This document shows positions 1 to 16,795 of a DNA stretch of 64,000 nucleotides, piece by piece. The stretch is taken from NCBI GenBank assembly GCA_003224085.1, contig QHYK01000066.1:1-64000 (forward strand), read 5' to 3'. The notes beneath the pieces are model-generated. The model was not told the DNA's origin and did not search any database. It saw only the letters and a program-made list of their open reading frames with translations. Position 1 is the stretch's first letter. Each line of letters begins with the position of its first letter. The DNA is from Acidobacteriota bacterium (GTDB lineage: Bacteria; Acidobacteriota; Terriglobia; Acidiferrales; UBA7541). A program made the translations under genes and the position numbers.

Positions 1-164
1 ACGTGAAGCTGCCGCCGGGCGTCGAGATGGTGATGCCGGGCGACAACGTGAGCTGCGAAGTGCAGCTGATCACGCCGGTGGCGCTCGAGAAAGGCTTGCG
101 CTTCGCGATTCGCGAAGGCGGCCACACCGTCGGCGCCGGCGCCGTCACCGAAGTTCTGGAGTAA
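1..164 (+). CDS. tuf: Elongation factor Tu, C-terminal end (partial)
   Basis: The reading frame entering the window encodes the last 53 residues of EF-Tu, the GTPase that brings aminoacyl-tRNA to the ribosome. The visible part is domain 3, with the highly conserved ending [20 protein letters not shown] followed by VLE and a TAA stop. The 5' part lies outside the window. Its position directly upstream of rpmG, tRNA-Trp, secE and nusG is the classical bacterial tuf-secE-nusG-rplKAJL-rpoBC order, which supports the call. Confidence 0.97.
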   Translation, partial: VKLPPGVEMVMPGDNVSCEVQLITPVALEKGLRFAIREGGHTVGAGAVTEVLE

Positions 165-227
165 GAACGTCAGCGGCTGGCCCTGCCCCAGCCAGGGGAC
201 CGTCGCGGAGACCGGGGAGCAGTCGCT

Positions 228-635
228 ATGAACAAACAGGAGCAGCGCAACTATTCGCTGTTGCGGGACGACTTGAAAGCTTTAGGCGGGCAGTTGAAAA
301 GCTGGGGACAGGCGTGGGGACTAAAGGTAAAAACCACGCCCGAAGGGTTGTACGGAGAAGGCCTGCAGGTTTGGAAAAGTCATCAGTTTCTCCGGTTTAC
401 GATTTGCAGCCCAAAGGAAATGGGGCCAGAAACAGAGCGCGATCTTGTATGGGGAGTCAAAATACAGGAAGCGCTCACCAGTGCGGAAGAGCGGCTGGGA
501 CGATGGCCCGGCGGATGGTGCCGCTATGATAAAGGGAATCAGCGCTGGGAAGAAACGCAAGTATGGCCTTTTACAGAATCTGTGGTGCGCCAGCTCCTGA
601 ATCTGAGCGATCAGGCGAAGTCGGCGATTGCTTAG
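228..635 (+). CDS. Hypothetical tryptophan-rich protein between tuf and rpmG
   Basis: This is an open frame of 135 codons starting with ATG eight bases after a GGGGAG ribosome-binding site. I do not recognise a family. The product has eight tryptophans, no signal peptide and no membrane segment. A short stretch near residues 92-100 (RWPGGWCRY) and a second Trp-containing stretch, QRWEETQVWPF, suggest a compact folded domain. It sits in the same direction between tuf and rpmG, a place normally free of extra genes, so it may be co-transcribed with translation genes. Its base composition is somewhat less GC-rich than the flanking genes. The function is unknown, and I cannot exclude a lineage-specific insertion into the cluster. 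Confidence 0.6.
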   Translation: MNKQEQRNYSLLRDDLKALGGQLKSWGQAWGLKVKTTPEGLYGEGLQVWKSHQFLRFTICSPKEMGPETERDLVWGVKIQEALTSAEERLGRWPGGWCRYDKGNQRWEETQVWPFTESVVRQLLNLSDQAKSAIA

Positions 636-969
636 GAGATTTACGCGGCAGTATGGAAATCATTATTGGGGGATGGCCAGCGGGCGGGCAGGAGCGAAAA
701 CAAGCTGCAAGGGGTGCTTTTCCGTGTTTGCCGATGCCGGACAGCGGATGGAGCAAAACTTACAGACGATGCTTGCTGTTCAAGCTGAACCGGACACAGG
801 TGGGTTGACATGACCATGTTCCGGAGTCAAATGACGGTGGCTTGTGGTGCGCAGGGAGTACCAGAATGGAGGGCATCTACTGTTGATCGGTTGGGACTAC
901 GTTTTAGCCATGGATGTGAGTGCCGGGGAGATCAGAACTGAGGGCTTGGTTCACTAGGGCAGGAAAACG
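636..969 (+). other. Intergenic region with no recognised gene
   Basis: About 330 bases separate the Trp-rich protein from rpmG. Overlapping open frames in several registers here have no ribosome-binding sites and no recognisable sequence. I found no tRNA cloverleaf and no clear terminator. A promoter for rpmG/secE may lie here, but I cannot point to a convincing one. Confidence 0.4.
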
Positions 970-1119
970 ATGCGCGAGACGATTACATTGCAGTGCGGCG
1001 AATGCAAAAACCGCAATTATACGACGACGAAGAACAAGAAGAAGCACAGCGAGCGTCTGGAAACAAAGAAATTCTGCAATACGTGCCGCAAACAGACGGC
1101 GCACAAAGAAGTGAAATAG
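970..1119 (+). CDS. rpmG: 50S ribosomal protein L33
   Basis: A 49-codon gene starts with ATG and begins [20 protein letters not shown]. It encodes L33, a small protein of the large ribosomal subunit near the exit site. Two CxxC knuckles (C9/C12 and C36/C39) are kept, so this is the zinc-binding C+ form. The body [19 protein letters not shown] and the Lys-rich tail are typical, and the length matches the family. The gene is followed after 41 bases by tRNA-Trp and then secE, the common rpmG-trnW-secE arrangement. It is shorter than 60 codons and was found by reading the frame. Confidence 0.95.
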   Translation: MRETITLQCGECKNRNYTTTKNKKKHSERLETKKFCNTCRKQTAHKEVK

Positions 1120-1160
1120 TTCTTGCTCGGAGGGTCTAAAGGCAGACCGGATTTGCATTT

Positions 1161-1235
1161 AGGGGAGTCGTCCAACGGTTAGGACTCCGGTCTCCAAAAC
1201 CGGGTATGGGGGTTCGAATCCCTCCTCCCCTGCCA
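1161..1235 (+). tRNA. trnW: tRNA-Trp, anticodon CCA
   Basis: A full cloverleaf can be drawn. The acceptor stem pairs AGGGGAG with CTCCCCT, with discriminator G. The anticodon stem CCGGT/ACCGG encloses the loop CTCCAAA, giving anticodon CCA. The T arm is GGGGG-TTCGAAT-CCCTC with one G-U pair. The 3' CCA is encoded at 1233-1235. Location between rpmG and secE is the standard place for tRNA-Trp in this cluster. Confidence 0.97.
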
Positions 1236-1313
1236 GAGTTGGGCGTTCCGGGGAAACGGAACACCGTTGCAAGCGGTAGGGCAATGGCTTCCGCGGAAGT
1301 GAATGAGGTAAAG

Positions 1314-1604
1314 ATGGCGACGGACGCGGTAAAAGTAAAGACCAGTGAATCACAGGGCAGCGCCATCGCCGGAGTAGCGTCCGGTGTAGGCGAGAAAGTC
1401 AGCGGTTCGCTGGCCGAGGTAAAGGAATTTCTCCACGACACCCGCGTGGAATTGAAGCAGGTCACTTGGCCAACGCGCGAAGACGTGGTGTCAACCACCT
1501 GGGTGGTCATGGCCACCGTGGCTTTCTTTGGAGTTTTTCTCTGGTTAGTCGACTTGGGCGTGCAACGCGCTGTTCAGGCGATTTTCAAGAAATTTGGTTT
1601 GTGA
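1314..1604 (+). CDS. secE: Preprotein translocase subunit SecE
   Basis: The C-terminal half carries the SecE signature: an amphipathic helix ending VELKQVTWPTREDVVSTT, then one membrane helix (VVMATVAFFGVFLWLVDLG) and a short basic tail. SecE clamps SecY in the SecYEG channel. The protein is of the short, single-membrane-segment type. The chosen ATG is preceded by GAGG at good spacing. An in-frame ATG at 1284 with a weaker AGG site is the alternative, and anything earlier would run into tRNA-Trp. nusG follows after 16 bases, so secE and nusG are very likely co-transcribed. Confidence 0.92.
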   Translation: MATDAVKVKTSESQGSAIAGVASGVGEKVSGSLAEVKEFLHDTRVELKQVTWPTREDVVSTTWVVMATVAFFGVFLWLVDLGVQRAVQAIFKKFGL

Positions 1605-1620
1605 AGGGGAAGAGCAGCCG

Positions 1621-2154
1621 ATGGGAATGCAGTGGTACATCATCCATACCTACTCGGGCTTTGAAAAGAAAGTGAAAGAGAGCCTGGAGAGCCGCGTTGC
1701 GGCATTCAGTCTTCAGGACAAGATCGGCCGCGTGATGATTCCCATGGAGGAAGTGGTGGAGGTCCGCGGGGGCAAAAAAGTGGTTTCGCCAAAAATGTCG
1801 TATCCCGGCTACGTGCTGGTGGAGATGGACTTGGATGAAAACACCTGGCACATCGTGCGCTCGACTCCGCGAGTCACTGGCTTTGTCGGTTCGGCCACTT
1901 CGCCCTCCCCGCTCAGCGAAGCGGAAGTGGACGCCATCATCAACCGCGTCCATGTTCCGACGGACCGTCCGAAGCCAAAAGTGGTCTTCGAGCGCAACGA
2001 GCAGGTTCGTATCGTGGACGGCCCGTTCGCGAATTTCAACGGCAGCGTCGAGGAAATCGACAGCGACCACAGCCGGTTGAAGGTTTCGGTCACGATTTTT
2101 GGCCGCTCGACGCCCGTGGAACTGGATTTCGCCAGCGTGGAAAAGCTGGGCTAG
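1621..2154 (+). CDS. nusG: Transcription termination/antitermination protein NusG
   Basis: The gene encodes 177 residues. The N-terminal NGN domain starts MGMQWYIIHTYSGFEKKV and includes MSYPGYVLVEMDLDENTWHI. The C-terminal KOW domain includes EQVRIVDGPFANFNGSVEEI. NusG binds the clamp helices of RNA polymerase, increases processivity and links polymerase to Rho or to the ribosome. I started at ATG 1621 because NGN domains begin a few residues before the WY motif; the frame stays open a little further upstream. The gene is part of the secE-nusG-rplKAJL run. Confidence 0.97.
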   Translation: MGMQWYIIHTYSGFEKKVKESLESRVAAFSLQDKIGRVMIPMEEVVEVRGGKKVVSPKMSYPGYVLVEMDLDENTWHIVRSTPRVTGFVGSATSPSPLSEAEVDAIINRVHVPTDRPKPKVVFERNEQVRIVDGPFANFNGSVEEIDSDHSRLKVSVTIFGRSTPVELDFASVEKLG

Positions 2155-2255
2155 ACAAGCTTGAGGCGGTAAGAAGGTGGGATTGTTTAAGAAGCTGATC
2201 CCGACTCTGGGGATGGCATTGGCGAGCACCATTGAAAGATTGAGGACCAACCAAG

Positions 2256-2687
2256 ATGGCGAAGAAAATCCAGACGACGATTAAGCTGCAATTGCCGGCG
2301 GGCAAGGCCACGCCTGCTCCGCCAGTCGGCACGGCGCTCGGCCCGCACGGCCTGAACATCATGGATTTCTGCAAGCAGTTCAACGCCAAAACGGCGAAGG
2401 AACCCGACGGAATGATTTTCCCGGTTTTGGTGACGGTGTACAGCGACCGCACCTTCACCTTCGTTCTGAAGACGCCGCCGGCATCGGTGCTGCTGAAGCG
2501 CGCCGCCAACATCGCCAAGGGTTCTGCTGAACCGAACCGCAACAAAGTCGGCAAAGTGACCAAGAAGCAAGTGGAAGAGATTGCCAAGATTAAGCTTGTC
2601 GATCTCAACACCACCAATCTGGAGTCCGCGATGCGCACCGTGATGGGCACGGCGCGCAACATGGGTCTGGAAGTTGTGGAAGCCTAG
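2256..2687 (+). CDS. rplK: 50S ribosomal protein L11
   Basis: The 143-residue product begins with [20 protein letters not shown] followed by [22 protein letters not shown], the conserved N-terminal domain of L11. The C-terminal domain includes [22 protein letters not shown] and the RNA-binding end [19 protein letters not shown]11 forms the GTPase-associated centre of the 50S subunit with 23S rRNA and L10. It is followed by rplA after 35 bases. A possible short upstream open frame overlaps its start (see findings). Confidence 0.98.
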   Translation: MAKKIQTTIKLQLPAGKATPAPPVGTALGPHGLNIMDFCKQFNAKTAKEPDGMIFPVLVTVYSDRTFTFVLKTPPASVLLKRAANIAKGSAEPNRNKVGKVTKKQVEEIAKIKLVDLNTTNLESAMRTVMGTARNMGLEVVEA

Positions 2688-2722
2688 AAGTTCAGGCGCT
2701 AGGGGCCGAACGAGGTAGCCAA

Positions 2723-3430
2723 ATGAAGAAGTCAGGAAAGCACGTGGAGAATGCGCGCAAGCAAGTCGAAGCGCGTCCGTACAAGCTCGGCGACGCCGCT
2801 GAACTGCTGAAGAAGCTGCATCACACGAAGTTTAACGAAACCGTAGAGCTGGCCATCAATCTGGGTGTGGATCCCAAGCACTCTGACCAGGTGGTGCGCG
2901 GTACCGTGGGCTTGCCCAATGGCCTGGGCAAAACCGTGCGCGTTCTGGTGATCGCGGGCGGCGAAAAAGTCCGCGAAGCGCAAGAAGCGGGCGCGGATTT
3001 CGTCGGTGGCGAGGACATGGTGGAGAAAATCATGGGAGGCTGGACCGATTTCGACGCCGTGATTGCCACGCCGGACATGATGCGCTCGGCGGGAAAACTC
3101 GGCAAGGTACTTGGCCCTCGCGGCCTGATGCCCAACCCCAAAACCGGCACTGTCACGTTTGAAGTGGCCAAGGCCATCAAGGAAGTCAAAGCCGGCAAAG
3201 TGGAATTTCGGGTTGACAAGGCGGGCATTGTCCATTGCGCGATTGGAAAAATTCAGTTTGACCCGCCCAAGCTGGCGGCCAACGCCCATGCCGTGCTCGA
3301 AGCCGTGGTCAAAGCCAAGCCGGCGGCGGCCAAAGGCAAGTACGTCAAGAAAATTACACTGACCTCGACGATGGGTCCGGGAATCACCGTCGACTTGGCC
3401 GAAGCGGAGGCGCTGGCAACAGCCGCCTGA
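2723..3430 (+). CDS. rplA: 50S ribosomal protein L1
   Basis: The 235-residue product is a full-length L1. It has the conserved [20 protein letters not shown] and the hinge stretch [20 protein letters not shown], followed by KTGTVT. L1 forms the mobile stalk that moves E-site tRNA. In many bacteria it also represses its own operon by binding mRNA near rplK; no clear copy of that site was recognised here. The gene lies 35 bases after rplK and 28 bases before rplJ. Confidence 0.98.
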   Translation: MKKSGKHVENARKQVEARPYKLGDAAELLKKLHHTKFNETVELAINLGVDPKHSDQVVRGTVGLPNGLGKTVRVLVIAGGEKVREAQEAGADFVGGEDMVEKIMGGWTDFDAVIATPDMMRSAGKLGKVLGPRGLMPNPKTGTVTFEVAKAIKEVKAGKVEFRVDKAGIVHCAIGKIQFDPPKLAANAHAVLEAVVKAKPAAAKGKYVKKITLTSTMGPGITVDLAEAEALATAA

Positions 3431-3458
3431 TGGCGTTGGAGCGCAGCGGAGCAAATCT

Positions 3459-4025
3459 ATGAAGAAGCGCAGCGAAAAACAAGCAGACCTCGACAAGTTG
3501 AAGTCCGAGCTGGCCAAAGTCTCGACCGTGATTCTCACCACCTTTCAGGGCATCAAGGTGGATGAGGACACCAAGCTTCGCCGGGCCGTGCAGGCCGCCG
3601 GCGGCAAATACAAGGTGGTAAAGAACACTCTTGCGGAGCGCGCCGGCGCCAGCACGCCAGCCGAGAACCTGCTCAAGAACCTGACCGGCACAAATTCGAT
3701 TGCCTACACCGAAGCCGACCCGGTGGCGCTGGCAAAGGCCATTACCAAGATTGCCAAAGACGTTCCGGCATTTCAGTTCAAGTCCGGCGTGGTGGAAGGA
3801 CGCGTGGTATCCATCGCGGACATCAAGCAGCTCGCGAACCTGCCGTCCAAGGAAGAGCTCATCAGCAAGATCATGTTCCTGCTGAATGCTCCGGCGCAGC
3901 GCATGGCCGTCGCGCTGAACGCGTTGCCGCGCAACCTGGCGGTCACCGTGAACGAAGCCATCAAGGCCAACAAGTTTGGGTCTGCCGGAGGCGGCGCTGC
4001 ACCCGCTCCCGAAGCGGCCCAGTGA
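3459..4025 (+). CDS. rplJ: 50S ribosomal protein L10
   Basis: The 188-residue product starts [20 protein letters not shown] and has the L10 core motifs [14 protein letters not shown] and [20 protein letters not shown]. The C-terminal helix that binds L7/L12 dimers follows. L10 anchors the L7/L12 stalk on 23S rRNA. Only 28 bases separate it from rplA, so the long L10 leader found upstream of rplJ in Escherichia coli cannot be present in the same form. rplL follows after 46 bases. Confidence 0.97.
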   Translation: MKKRSEKQADLDKLKSELAKVSTVILTTFQGIKVDEDTKLRRAVQAAGGKYKVVKNTLAERAGASTPAENLLKNLTGTNSIAYTEADPVALAKAITKIAKDVPAFQFKSGVVEGRVVSIADIKQLANLPSKEELISKIMFLLNAPAQRMAVALNALPRNLAVTVNEAIKANKFGSAGGGAAPAPEAAQ

Positions 4026-4071
4026 GCTCAATAAGTTCAAATTTATAGTTTTGAGAGGAGAAGAAAGAGTC

Positions 4072-4455
4072 ATGGCCAAAGTCGATACGATCCTGGAGGA
4101 AATCAAGGGGCTGACGTTGCTCGAGGCGTCCGAACTGGTAAAGAAAATGGAAGAGGCCTTCGGCGTCTCTGCGGCTGCGGCGACGGTCGTTGCGGCGGGT
4201 GGTGGGGCGGCGGCAGCTGGCGGCGCCCCACCGGCCGAAGAGAAGACGGAATTCTCCGTCGTGCTCACCGAAGTCGGCGGCAACAAGATCAACGTCATCA
4301 AGGCGGTCCGCGAAGTCACCAGTCTGGGCCTGAAAGAAGCCAAGGACCTGGTGGACGGCGCGCCCAAGACCGTCAAGGAAGGCGTCAACAAGGAAGAAGC
4401 CGCGGCCATCAAAAAGAAGTTCGAGGAAGCGGGCGCCAAGGTGGAGATCAAGTAG
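4072..4455 (+). CDS. rplL: 50S ribosomal protein L7/L12
   Basis: The 127-residue product has the N-terminal dimerisation domain ([20 protein letters not shown]), an Ala/Gly-rich hinge at about residues 36-55, and the C-terminal factor-binding domain. The C-terminal domain includes [20 protein letters not shown] and [19 protein letters not shown]. It forms the stalk that recruits EF-Tu and EF-G. A GAGAGGAG ribosome-binding site precedes the ATG. It is the last ribosomal protein gene before the long leader of rpoB. Confidence 0.98.
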   Translation: MAKVDTILEEIKGLTLLEASELVKKMEEAFGVSAAAATVVAAGGGAAAAGGAPPAEEKTEFSVVLTEVGGNKINVIKAVREVTSLGLKEAKDLVDGAPKTVKEGVNKEEAAAIKKKFEEAGAKVEIK

Positions 4456-4686
4456 TTTTCGCCTTCGACCAGGTTTCCGGACCGGCGCGGCCTTTCGGGC
4501 GAGGGGCCGTGCCAGAGGGCATCGGCTACGCACGTTGAGGCTGGGCATTACAACCACTCCAAGCGTTCCGCTGGGAACGCCGTTAGCGGTCTGCGCACGG
4601 ACTTCGGGCAAGTCCTGCTGCGCGGCGGCTGCGTGTCTGCTTCGACTATTCCGCAGGTTGCCCGAAAGGGATGAGGTAGACTAAGC
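4456..4686 (+). promoter_or_regulatory. Structured rplL-rpoB intergenic leader (candidate attenuator)
   Basis: The 231-base gap can form three ordered hairpins. The first pairs 4484-4492 with 4505-4513 (9 bp with one G-U, no T-run after it). The second pairs GCGTTCC at 4563-4569 with GGAACGC at 4574-4580, with a 4-base loop. The third is long-range: TTCGGGCAA at 4603-4611 pairs with TTGCCCGAA at 4658-4666, and CCTGC at 4614-4618 extends it with GCAGG at 4653-4657. It ends seven bases before the GAGG of rpoB at 4673-4676. In E. coli the rplL-rpoB gap holds an attenuator and an RNase III site. A similar role here is inferred from position and folding only. Confidence 0.5.
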
Positions 4687-9120
<4,434 letters not shown>

Positions 9121-9131
9121 AAAGCTCCCGT

Positions 9132-9156
9132 GGGGGGACGATTTTATCGTGCCCCC
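9132..9156 (+). other. Hairpin in the rpoB-rpoC gap
   Basis: In the 148-base rpoB-rpoC gap, GGGGG plus ACGAT (9132-9136 and 9138-9142) pairs with ATCGT plus CCCCC (9146-9150 and 9152-9156), around a 3-base loop with one G-G mismatch. No T-run follows, so it is more likely an RNA-processing or stability element than a terminator. rpoC must be read through it. Confidence 0.45.
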
Positions 9157-9268
9157 TGCGGAGCGGACGATTTGGACCTGCAGTTTTGTAAGGGGTTCTC
9201 AGCCGGTCGGATGTTCCAGAAACATTCGACCGCGGCCCTGATGAAAGTCAGGGAGGGAGGAAACAACC

Positions 9269-13471
<4,203 letters not shown>

Positions 13472-13555
13472 CCTCGCTTCTCTGGGTGAACTCGATCGGC
13501 ATAAAACCTGACTTGCTTTTGGCCTTGAAGGCCAAACCGGGCAACTGGGTTCAAG

Positions 13556-13592
13556 CGGGGCCCCACCACCAGTTGGGGCCCCGTTTCTTTTT
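13556..13592 (+). terminator. Rho-independent terminator of the rpoBC operon
   Basis: A ten-base-pair GC stem (CGGGGCCCCA at 13556-13565 with TGGGGCCCCG at 13574-13583) closes an 8-base loop and is followed by TTTCTTTTT. It lies 85 bases after the rpoC stop and ends the long translation/transcription operon. Confidence 0.93.
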
Positions 13593-13746
13593 CCCGGCGC
13601 CCTTTCTGGTTCAAGACGTATAGACCGTTGCCTTACAGGAACTCCTGCATTGCGCTTTTGTTGAAGGCCGGTTCGTTGAGTCCATACAATGAAGTGGACT
13701 CGCATGGCCGGCGGTTGGCCGATTCAAGGGCCCTTCGTCCCTTTTA

Positions 13747-16611
13747 ATGAACGATAAAAACCAAAACGCGCAGGGCGGCAAGAAGAGCTCTTCGTCCAAA
13801 GAGGCCCGCCGCTCCGCCCTTTCCTCGAGCTTCGAGCAGTTCGAAAAACGCCAGAATGAGCTTTGGCGGCTCACCTATCTTATTCTCTTTCTCTTGGGTC
13901 TCGCTTACGCCTGGACTTCCTGGGGCTCGCTTCGCTCCCTGACGCACCGCTTCGAGGCTCTGCCGGTCGGCCTGGTCGTTCTCGTGCTTCTCTTCGGCGC
14001 TTACATGTGGAAGAAGACCCGCGAAATTTCCGAGCTTCGCGGGCTCTTGCGCGGCCTGGAAGAGCGCGACACGCAGCCGCCCAGCGACAAGCAGTTAGAC
14101 CAGCTCTTCGACATCATTTCCAGCTCGCAGCAGGGCTACCGCGATTTAATCGACTCCTTCGACGACATTTTGATGGCCGTCACCATGGACGGCAGGATTC
14201 GCGCCGTTAACCGCATCTTTACCGATCTGGTTGACACGCCATTCCAGCAAGTCATCGGCAGCCCGCTTGCTGAATTTGTTCAGGCCGGTTCCCAGCAGGA
14301 AACCGATCTCCTCGAGCGGGCCAGGCCGCGCTTCATGGAACGCCGTCATTGGACCGGTGTCGTTCAGGTTCGGCTGAAGAATCAATCCGCGCCGTTTTAT
14401 TTCGATTGCGTGGCCCACGCCATGATGCGCGGCGACACCATCAATGGCATCACCGTTCTTGCGCGCGACGTTTCCGCTCTTCGCCGCAACGAAACGCGCT
14501 TCACCGAACTTTTCGAAACCCTCCAGGAAGGTATCTACATCACCACGCCCGAAGGCCGCATCCTCGACGCCAACCCCGCGCTGGTGCGCATGCTGGGCTA
14601 CGAATCCAAAGAGGACTTGCTCAAACGGCAAGTCTCCGAAATCCTCGTCGATCCCGCAGAACGCAAAGCACTGAAGCACCAAGTCGAGACTCAGCCCATG
14701 GTGCAAGGCCGCGAAATCACGCTTCTGCGCAAGGACGGCACTTCCATCGTTTGCATCAACAGCGCCGCCGCCGTTCGCGACAACACCGGCAAAGTGGTTC
14801 GCTACCAGGGCGCGGTCATGGACATCACCGAACGCCGCGAGATGGAGCACCGCCTCCATCGACAGCAGGAATTCGCACGCCGCCTGGTCGACAATTTCCC
14901 CGACCTGATCCTCGTACTCGACGCCGACTCCCATTACACCTTCATCAGCCCGCGCTGTAAGGACGTGCTGGGCTACTCGCTTGAGGAAGCGCAATACATG
15001 GAGTTCGGCGGCCGCACCCATCCGGAGGATTTGCCGGCAGCCACATCCATCCGCAAGGACATTCTTGCCGGGAAGCAGACCGTTGCTTCCATGGAGCTCC
15101 GTGTCCGCCACAAGCAAGGCGATTGGCGCCGCATTCGTTTCACCTTCAGTCCGCTCTCCGATGAAAGGGGTAACATCGAAGGCGTGGTCCTTTCTGGCCG
15201 CGACGTCACCGACATCAAGCGCCTCGAAGAGCAGCTCATCCAGGCGGAAAAACTCGCCGCCATGGGCCAGATGCTTGCTGGCGTCGCCCACGAGCTGAAC
15301 AATCCTCTCACTGCCGTCCTCGGCGTTACCGAACTCCTTCGCGAGCGCGCTCCGGCTGACGAATCCTTCCGCCGCCAGCTCGATTTGACGCATCGCCAGG
15401 CGCGCCGCGCCGCCCGCATCGTTCAGAACCTGCTCGAGTTTTCACGTCCCGCCTCGGCGCAAAAGAAGCTCGTGGAGGTCAACAATCTCGTCGAGCGCAC
15501 GCTCCAGCTCCACGAACATTCGCTGCGCCGCAACAACATCGAAGTTGATTTTCGCCCGGACACCACACTGCCCGGCGTCATCGCCGACGCCAACCAGCTC
15601 ATCCAGGTCTTCCTCAACCTGGTCACCAACGCCGAACAGGCCATCCGCGAAGTCCGCGATTCCGGCCGCCTCCAGATTCGCCCCGGCCTCAGCGGCAACC
15701 GCATTAGCATCACGTTTCAGGATGACGGCGTCGGCATTCGCCCCGAAGCCCTGCCGCGCATCTTCGATCCCTTCTACACCACCAAGCGCCCCGGCGGCGG
15801 CACCGGCCTCGGCCTGAGCATCTGCATGTCCATCATTCGCGAGCACGGCGGGCTCATCGGAGCCGAAGCGCTCCCCGCCGGCGGCACCGTGTTCACCGTT
15901 TCTCTGCCGCCCGCTCCAGCGGAAAAATCGCTGGCGGAGAAACTCGAAACTTCCGCTCCTTCCGAAGCGGGAGCCGGTTCCTCTTCCGCCGTGGGCATGC
16001 TTGGCGTCGCGCCCGAGGAATCCAGCTTTCCTTCCCTCCCCGCCGCATCGGCGAAATCTGCGGCCCCGAACGCCATGGCCATGACGCCCTCGGCCGAAAT
16101 CCTCAAAGGCCGCAGCGTGCTCGTCCTCGACGACGAAGAAAGCTTGCGCCTGCTCTTGCAGGAAGGCCTCTTCGCCCAGGGCCTCCGCGTGGACTGCGCC
16201 GCCACCACCGAAGACGCGGTCGCTCTCATTCGACGCTTCTGGGAAAACGGCCCGATGTCTTTGAACACTGACATCGGGGACAATGGCGGGCGCTCCTCGG
16301 ACGCTGTTGCGTCCTCACCTGAAAATGGCGCGCGCCCGGGCTACGACATCCTGCTTTGCGACCTGCACCTTTCCGCCGGCGGCCACTTCGTGGACGGCCG
16401 CCAAGCCGCTGCCCGCCTCCTTGAAGCCGCAGTCGCCGCCGGTCTGCCAAAGCCCATTGTCGTCTACATGTCCGGGGACCTGATGGACCTCGGCCCGGAA
16501 ACTCCCTCCCGCGGCGAACCCTTCTTGTTGCAGAAGCCCTTCCGCATCTCCGACGTCCTCGCCCTGTTTAGGGAAGTCCTGACCCCGACTCCTGAACCTC
16601 AGCCCAAATAG
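13747..16611 (+). CDS. Membrane-bound hybrid histidine kinase with PAS domains and C-terminal receiver
   Basis: The 954-residue protein has two membrane helices (about 40-57 and 73-89) with a short loop between them. Three PAS-type sensor domains follow (about 130-245, 250-365, 375-500). The kinase core has phospho-acceptor H515 in VAHELNNPLTAVL, the N box LNLVTNAEQAI, and glycine boxes DDGVGI and GGGTGLGLSI. A low-complexity linker leads to a receiver domain with acidic pair D795/D796, phospho-acceptor D872 and K930. The spacing from the acidic pair to D872 is about 30 residues more than usual, so the receiver has an inserted loop. Signals are probably sensed through the cytoplasmic PAS domains. 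No DNA-binding partner is adjacent, so the output is unknown. Confidence 0.9.
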   Translation: MNDKNQNAQGGKKSSSSKEARRSALSSSFEQFEKRQNELWRLTYLILFLLGLAYAWTSWGSLRSLTHRFEALPVGLVVLVLLFGAYMWKKTREISELRGLLRGLEERDTQPPSDKQLDQLFDIISSSQQGYRDLIDSFDDILMAVTMDGRIRAVNRIFTDLVDTPFQQVIGSPLAEFVQAGSQQETDLLERARPRFMERRHWTGVVQVRLKNQSAPFYFDCVAHAMMRGDTINGITVLARDVSALRRNETRFTELFETLQEGIYITTPEGRILDANPALVRMLGYESKEDLLKRQVSEILVDPAERKALKHQVETQPMVQGREITLLRKDGTSIVCINSAAAVRDNTGKVVRYQGAVMDITERREMEHRLHRQQEFARRLVDNFPDLILVLDADSHYTFISPRCKDVLGYSLEEAQYMEFGGRTHPEDLPAATSIRKDILAGKQTVASMELRVRHKQGDWRRIRFTFSPLSDERGNIEGVVLSGRDVTDIKRLEEQLIQAEKLAAMGQMLAGVAHELNNPLTAVLGVTELLRERAPADESFRRQLDLTHRQARRAARIVQNLLEFSRPASAQKKLVEVNNLVERTLQLHEHSLRRNNIEVDFRPDTTLPGVIADANQLIQVFLNLVTNAEQAIREVRDSGRLQIRPGLSGNRISITFQDDGVGIRPEALPRIFDPFYTTKRPGGGTGLGLSICMSIIREHGGLIGAEALPAGGTVFTVSLPPAPAEKSLAEKLETSAPSEAGAGSSSAVGMLGVAPEESSFPSLPAASAKSAAPNAMAMTPSAEILKGRSVLVLDDEESLRLLLQEGLFAQGLRVDCAATTEDAVALIRRFWENGPMSLNTDIGDNGGRSSDAVASSPENGARPGYDILLCDLHLSAGGHFVDGRQAAARLLEAAVAAGLPKPIVVYMSGDLMDLGPETPSRGEPFLLQKPFRISDVLALFREVLTPTPEPQPK

Positions 16612-16795
16612 CCTCCCACCCACCTCTCCAGCACCGGGACGGGACTGGATACAAGCTATAACTTCCCGGCCTCCGCGGGGGGAGAGGGACGAATTTTTCT
16701 CTTGACATCCTCTTTGCCAAGTCCCAGGAAGGTGGTGGGCTTACGGCCTTACTTAAAGCTAAGTCGGCCGTTTCATATGTTCGGTCACGTATTTT

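Noticed and set aside
1206-1313. Upstream extension of secE starting inside tRNA-Trp
   Set aside because: It would overlap the tRNA; the added residues do not fit SecE and have no ribosome-binding site.
3431-3458. L10 leader-type regulatory RNA before rplJ
   Set aside because: Only 28 bases separate rplA and rplJ, too short for the known leader.
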